From assembly GCA_965242795.1 (NCBI GenBank), contig OZ251505.1, positions 2,604,001-2,668,000 on the forward strand: a stretch of DNA of 64,000 nt. The letters are read 5' to 3'. Numbering within the stretch: the first letter of the stretch is position 1; each line of letters begins with the position of its first letter. Positions 59,711 to 64,000 of the stretch are shown piece after piece. The DNA comes from Bin18 sp965242795. GTDB lineage: Bacteria; Desulfobacterota; Binatia; Bin18. Position numbers and translations under genes: made by a program. The notes under the pieces are model-generated. The model saw nothing but the letters and a program-made list of their open reading frames with translations. It did not search any database and had not been told where the DNA came from.

Positions 59711-61645
59711 ATGCCCAAGAAAAAGACCGCGCCGTACGGCGCCTGGAAATCGCCCATTCGCTCGGCCGCGGTCGCGGCCGGGGCGGTCGGACTCGGTCAG
59801 ATCCGTTTGGACGGGAACGACGTCTATTGGATGGAACAGCGCCCCAGCGAGGCCGGGCGCAACGTGATCGTGCGCCGCGATGCCGACGGCACCATCGCGG
59901 ACGTGACCCCGCCGCCTTTCAACGCCCGCACGCGCGTGCACGAGTACGGCGGCGGCGCCTATGCGGTGCACGCTGGTACTGTCTATTTCTCCAACTTCGC
60001 GGACCAGCGCATCCACGTTCAAGCCGGGGACGAGGCGCCCCGGCCGCTCACGTCGGGCGAAAGTCTGCGCTATGCCGACGCGGTCGTCGACATCGCGCGC
60101 AACCGGCTGATCTGCGTGCGCGAGGATCACCGCGCCGCGGACGCCGAGCCGGTCAATACGCTGGTCGGCATCGACCTCGACACCGGCGGCGAAACCGTTC
60201 TCGTGTCGGGTCACGACTTCTATTCCAACCCGCGGCTCAGCCCCGACCGCGGGCGGCTGGCGTGGCTGGCCTGGAATCATCCGAACATGCCGTGGGACGG
60301 CTGCGAATTGTGGACGGCCACGCTCGGGTCGGACGGCATGCCTGCCGACGCCGCGTGCATGGCCGGCGGCGCGGACGAGTCGATCTTCCAGCCGGAGTGG
60401 TCGCCGCTGGGGCTCCTGTACTTCGTGTCGGATCGCGGCGGCTGGTGGCAACTCTACCGGCTGCGCAACGGCCGGCCCGAACTCCTGTATGACATCCCCG
60501 CGGACTTCGGCCGGCCGCAGTGGGTCTTCGGCCAGTCCACGTATGCGTTCGCGTTCGTGGGTCGCGTCGTGTGTACGTACACGCGCGACGGCACGTGGCA
60601 GATGGCTAGGCTCGACCCGGGCACAGGGCAGGTTGCGGCGGTCGAACTGCCGTACACGGAATTGGCGGAAATCCGCGCGGCGGGCGACTCGGTCGTGTTG
60701 TTGGCCGGTGCGCCCGAGCAGGTGCCCGCGGTCGTGCAACTCGACCTGCCGAGCGGAACGCGCCGCGTGCTGCGCGCCGCGGGCGACTTGCCGATGCCGC
60801 CCGGCTCCGTGTCGCGGCCCAGGCCGGTCGAGTTTCCGACCGAGGACAATCGAACGGCCCACGGTTTGTTCTATCCGCCCGCCAACGCCGACTACGCGGC
60901 GCCCGCGGACGAGCGGCCGCCGCTGATCGTCAAGAGTCACGGCGGCCCCACCTCCGCGGCGCAGACCTATCTCGACCCGCGCATCCAGTTCTGGACCAGC
61001 CGCGGCTTTGCCGTGCTGGACGTGAACTATGGGGGCAGTACCGGCTATGGGCGGGCGTATCGCAAACGGCTCGCCGGCCGGTGGGGCGTCGTGGACGTGG
61101 ACGACTGCGTGAACGGCGCGCGCTATCTGGCCGAGCGCGGCGAGGTCGATCCCGAACGGCTCATCGTCACCGGCGGCAGCGCGGGCGGCTTCACGACGTT
61201 GTGCGCACTGACCTTCCGCGACACGTTCCGGGCGGGGGCCAGCTATTACGGCATCAGCGATCTCGAAGCCCTGGTCCGCGACACGCACAAGTTCGAGTCG
61301 CGCTATCCGCTCAGCCTCGTCGGCCCTTACCCGGAGCAGCGCGACGTGTATCGCGCGCGCTCGCCGATTCACGCGACCGAGCGGCTGTCGTGCCCGCTGA
61401 TCGTCCTGCAGGGCGCAGAGGACAAGATCGTGCCGCCCAACCAGGCCGAGGCAATCGTCGCCGCCCTGCGCGCGAAGCGGCTGCCGGTCGCCTACCTGCT
61501 GTTCGCGGGCGAGCAGCACGGCTTTCGCCACGCTGCCCACATCGCCCGCGCGTTGGATGCCGAACTGTACTTCTACTCCCGCGTCTTCAGCTTCCCGCTC
61601 GCGGACGCGGTGGAGCCGGTCGAGATCGAAAACCTTTCGGATTGA
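59711..61645 (+). CDS. S9 family (prolyl oligopeptidase-type) peptidase
   Basis: 644 residues, AGGAG just before the ATG. The first about 370 residues form a beta-propeller (GGAYAVHAGTVYFSNFADQR; ISPDRG-like SPDRGRLAWLAWNHP). The hydrolase domain has S490 in VTGGSAGGFTT, D571 in GAEDKIVPPN and H603 in GEQHGFR, the full triad. No signal peptide, so cytoplasmic. Similar proteins are dipeptidyl- or acylaminoacyl-peptidases; specificity is not deducible. Confidence 0.93.
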   Translation: MPKKKTAPYGAWKSPIRSAAVAAGAVGLGQIRLDGNDVYWMEQRPSEAGRNVIVRRDADGTIADVTPPPFNARTRVHEYGGGAYAVHAGTVYFSNFADQRIHVQAGDEAPRPLTSGESLRYADAVVDIARNRLICVREDHRAADAEPVNTLVGIDLDTGGETVLVSGHDFYSNPRLSPDRGRLAWLAWNHPNMPWDGCELWTATLGSDGMPADAACMAGGADESIFQPEWSPLGLLYFVSDRGGWWQLYRLRNGRPELLYDIPADFGRPQWVFGQSTYAFAFVGRVVCTYTRDGTWQMARLDPGTGQVAAVELPYTELAEIRAAGDSVVLLAGAPEQVPAVVQLDLPSGTRRVLRAAGDLPMPPGSVSRPRPVEFPTEDNRTAHGLFYPPANADYAAPADERPPLIVKSHGGPTSAAQTYLDPRIQFWTSRGFAVLDVNYGGSTGYGRAYRKRLAGRWGVVDVDDCVNGARYLAERGEVDPERLIVTGGSAGGFTTLCALTFRDTFRAGASYYGISDLEALVRDTHKFESRYPLSLVGPYPEQRDVYRARSPIHATERLSCPLIVLQGAEDKIVPPNQAEAIVAALRAKRLPVAYLLFAGEQHGFRHAAHIARALDAELYFYSRVFSFPLADAVEPVEIENLSD

Positions 61646-61859
61646 ATGCCCGGCCGAGACAGACCGGATGTCATTCCTGTGCTTCCGTCCCCCTGATAAG
61701 GGGGGATTAAGAGGGTTTTCCGCTGCGGGACGAACCCCTCTCGCCCCCACCGGGTCGGGTCCGGTGCAAGCTCTTGTCAGGGGGGAATCGAAACCGGAAG
61801 GATGATCTACGAGACGAAACTGGGATTTAGAAAAAATCGAGTTCAGGGGGAGTACATTT

Positions 61860-62048
61860 ATGGCCTTGACACGAGACTTCAAGGAAACGATTCGCGCCCG
61901 CGTGACGAACGATCCGGCCTTTCATGAGGCGTTGCTCAAGGAAGGCGTCGAATGTCTGCTTTCCGGCGACGTGGACATCGGCGAAACCGTCTTCCGAGAA
62001 TACCTCGACGCTCCCGGCGATACCAAGGGGTCAGGCAGGCGCGTGTGA
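61860..62048 (+). pseudogene. Truncated antitoxin-like/XRE-type regulator, N-terminal part only
   Basis: 62 codons. MALTRDFKETIRARVTNDPA and ALLKEGVECLLSGDVDIGE are the familiar N-terminus of small regulators paired with HigB/RelE-type toxins, where the sequence continues into a helix-turn-helix. Here the match stops after EYLDAPGD and the frame ends in GSGRRV, overlapping the start of the next gene by 4 nt (GTGA). The DNA-binding half and any toxin are missing. It may still be translated as a leader for the downstream gene. Confidence 0.6.
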
Positions 62049-64000
62049 CCGGCCCGTTCGCCGCGTATTTCCGGGCGATTGCGCGCCTGGACGTCGCCGA
62101 GGCGACCGAGCATACCCTGCGCGGCGCGCTGGAGACGCTGCTCGACGCCCTGGCCACGGACGCCGGCGCCGACCTGCGCGTCGTTCACGAGCCCAAGCGG
62201 GACGCGGCCGGGCTGGGGGCGCCGGACTTCAAGATCAAACGGCACGAGGCGATCCTCGGCTACGTCGAGAACAAGAAGATCGGCGCCGACCTCGACGCCG
62301 TGCTGCAATCGGATCAGATCGCCAAATATACGCAGCTGTCCGGCAATATCGTTCTGACCGACTATCTGGACTGGATCTGGCTGCAAGACGGTCGGATCGC
62401 CAAGCGGGAAAGACTCTGTTCTCTCCGCGACGTCGGGCGCCGCCAAGCGCGGCTCGATCCGGCCAAGGCCGACAAGGTCGCCACGCTGCTCGCCGCGTTT
62501 CTGTCCACGCCGCCGCAAAAGCTGGGCGCCGCCAAGAAGCTGTCCGCGGCATTGGCGGTGCGCTGTCACGACCTGCGCGATTTCCTGTTGGAGGAACTGA
62601 AGCGGCAGGACACGGAGCAACAGCAAGGCCGGCTCTACGGTTTGTACGACGTGTTCCGGCAGCACGTGTTCCAGGAACTCGCGCTCAAGGAATTCGCCGA
62701 CGCCTTCGCCCAAACGTTGGGCTACGGCTTGTTCCTGGCGAAACTCAACGCCGGGGCGCACGCGGACGTCACCCTGCGCAATACCAAAGGTTATATTCCC
62801 GCGAATTTCGCGTTGATTCGGGAACTGGTGAATTTTCTGGACGAACTGGAACAGGACGAATACCGGGGGATCAAATGGCTGGTCGAAGAAATCCTCAGCA
62901 TCATGAACACACTGGACCTCGCCGCCATTCTTGAAGACTTGGCCTTCACCAAGCGACAGGTGAGATCGTTCGATCCCACGGAAGAAGAACGCCCACTGTT
63001 TGCCAAAGACCCGTACGTCTATTTCTACGAAGACTTTCTGAAAGCCTACGACCGGGCCACCCGCAAGGCGCGCGGCGTGTACTACACCCCGCCGCCGGTG
63101 GTGCACTTCATCGTCCACGCGGTGCACGCCATCCTGCAAGACACGTTCGGCATCCGGCAGGGGCTGGCCGACCGCAAGCGCGTGACCGTGTTGGACTTCG
63201 CCACCGGCACGGGCACGTTTCTGTTGGAAGTGCTGCACCGGATATTCGAGACGGTCTCCGCGGGCGTGCGCGACCAGGTCGTGCGAGAGCACGTTCTGAA
63301 GAATCTGTACGGCTTCGAGTATCTGATCGCGCCCTACACGGTCGCCCACCTGAAGCTGTCGCAATTCCTGCACGACCGGGGCTACGCCATGCAGGCCGAT
63401 GAGCGGCTGGGCATCTACCTGACGAACACCCTGGAGCCCATCGAAGCGCAGGCCAACTGGCTGCTGCCCGCCTTGTCGCGGGAAGTCGAAGCCGCGCAGC
63501 ACATCAAGGACCGGCCTATTCTGGTCATCACCGGCAACCCGCCCTACGCCGGGCACTCGAAGAACACCGGCACCTGGATCACGGAGCAGATCGACGCCTA
63601 CAAAACCGTGGACGGCAAACCCCTCGGTGAAAAGAACCCCAAGTGGTTGCAGGACGATTACGTCAAGTTCATCCGCTTCGCCCAATGGAAGATGGAGCAG
63701 GTGGAGGAAGGCGTGGTGGGCATCATCACCAACCATTCCTTTCTGGACAACCCGACGTTCCGGGGTATGCGCCAATCCCTGATGCAGACGTTCCATCAAC
63801 TCTACGTGCTTGACCTGCATGGGAACGCCAAGAAGAAAGAGCGGACGCCGGAGGGCGGCACGGACGAGAACGTGTTCGACATCGAGCAGGGCGTGGCGAT
63901 TTCCTTGCTGGTGAAGAAGAGCGGGCTGCAACGGGGCGTGTATCACGCCGACCTGTGGGGCCGGCGGACGGAGAAGTACCGGGCCTTGTTGGAAGCGGAG
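62045..64000 (+). CDS. Single-chain restriction-modification enzyme (type IIG / ISP-like), C-terminus beyond window
   Basis: 652 codons visible from a GTG at 62045; runs off the right edge. The N-terminus has a PD-(D/E)xK-type nuclease: D61 in APDFKI and E75-N-K77 in GYVENKKIG. A helical connector (about 130-330) leads to an N6-adenine methyltransferase with KARGVYYTPPPVV, motif I LDFATGTGTFLL (D384) and catalytic N498-P-P-Y in TGNPPYAGHS. Between nuclease and methyltransferase there is no room or motif for the RecA-type helicase of LlaBIII/LlaGI, so it looks closer to helicase-free type IIG enzymes such as MmeI. A target-recognition domain should follow outside the window. The start overlaps the antitoxin-like frame. 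Confidence 0.88.
   Translation, partial: MTGPFAAYFRAIARLDVAEATEHTLRGALETLLDALATDAGADLRVVHEPKRDAAGLGAPDFKIKRHEAILGYVENKKIGADLDAVLQSDQIAKYTQLSGNIVLTDYLDWIWLQDGRIAKRERLCSLRDVGRRQARLDPAKADKVATLLAAFLSTPPQKLGAAKKLSAALAVRCHDLRDFLLEELKRQDTEQQQGRLYGLYDVFRQHVFQELALKEFADAFAQTLGYGLFLAKLNAGAHADVTLRNTKGYIPANFALIRELVNFLDELEQDEYRGIKWLVEEILSIMNTLDLAAILEDLAFTKRQVRSFDPTEEERPLFAKDPYVYFYEDFLKAYDRATRKARGVYYTPPPVVHFIVHAVHAILQDTFGIRQGLADRKRVTVLDFATGTGTFLLEVLHRIFETVSAGVRDQVVREHVLKNLYGFEYLIAPYTVAHLKLSQFLHDRGYAMQADERLGIYLTNTLEPIEAQANWLLPALSREVEAAQHIKDRPILVITGNPPYAGHSKNTGTWITEQIDAYKTVDGKPLGEKNPKWLQDDYVKFIRFAQWKMEQVEEGVVGIITNHSFLDNPTFRGMRQSLMQTFHQLYVLDLHGNAKKKERTPEGGTDENVFDIEQGVAISLLVKKSGLQRGVYHADLWGRRTEKYRALLEAE

Noticed and set aside
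61922..63946. 674-codon minus-strand frame opposite the restriction-modification gene
   Set aside because: Shadow; the plus frame carries nuclease and methyltransferase motifs.

Overview
The window is GC-rich DNA from a Gram-negative bacterium. It encodes TonB-dependent receptors, an autotransporter, Tsx-like and OmpA-like barrels, MlaA and hopanoid-transport proteins. The gene set (hopanoid genes, MaoC/DUF35/thiolase-like genes, amidohydrolase, MetH) suits a proteobacterium or a related uncultured phylum. No rRNA or marker gene in the window fixes the taxonomy. Intergenic DNA is full of short repeats of at least five families.

Layout. 1-3.8 kb (minus strand): part of a type I-G (formerly I-U) CRISPR-Cas operon, with cas3 and the start of csx17, preceded by a phosphoribosyltransferase-fold gene coupled to a 69-residue gene. 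4.6-5.8 kb: a GrdB/PrdB-family gene with an in-frame UGA in a U-x-x-C motif, followed by a SECIS-like hairpin, so read here as a selenoprotein. 6-10 kb: a GDSL-esterase autotransporter, a 5'-truncated hpnL, two DUF1640-like coiled-coil membrane proteins and a DTG aspartic protease. 10.3-18.6 kb: three tandem TonB-dependent receptor paralogs.

18.8-30.8 kb is a hopanoid-modification and lipid-transport locus: hpnJ and hpnI on the plus strand; mlaA, hpnM, hpnN and hpnK on the minus strand. A phosphonate-type cassette sits between hpnN and hpnK: split phosphonopyruvate decarboxylase, aminoethylphosphonate-type transaminase and a PntC-like nucleotidyltransferase. No PEP mutase gene is in the window. 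30.9-39.4 kb holds four tandem paralogs of a GT-C-type membrane glycosyltransferase. Each gap between copies carries the same frameshifted scrap of the neighbouring MaoC gene, which fixes the duplication unit at about 2.16 kb.

39.5-43.8 kb is an acyl-CoA module: two MaoC-like hot-dog proteins, PHP phosphoesterase, DUF35 protein, a thiolase-fold protein lacking the usual nucleophilic cysteine, and an alpha/beta hydrolase. It resembles the ChsH1/ChsH2-Ltp2 hydratase/retro-aldolase arrangement. 44-64 kb holds a CBS protein, metH, a purine permease next to a Tsx-like porin, a sulfatase-fold protein, DUF488, acyl-CoA dehydrogenase, tRNA-Arg(CCU), class I aminotransferase, amidohydrolase, APH-fold kinase and S9 peptidase. 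At the right edge a truncated antitoxin-like gene overlaps a large single-chain restriction-modification enzyme that runs off the window.
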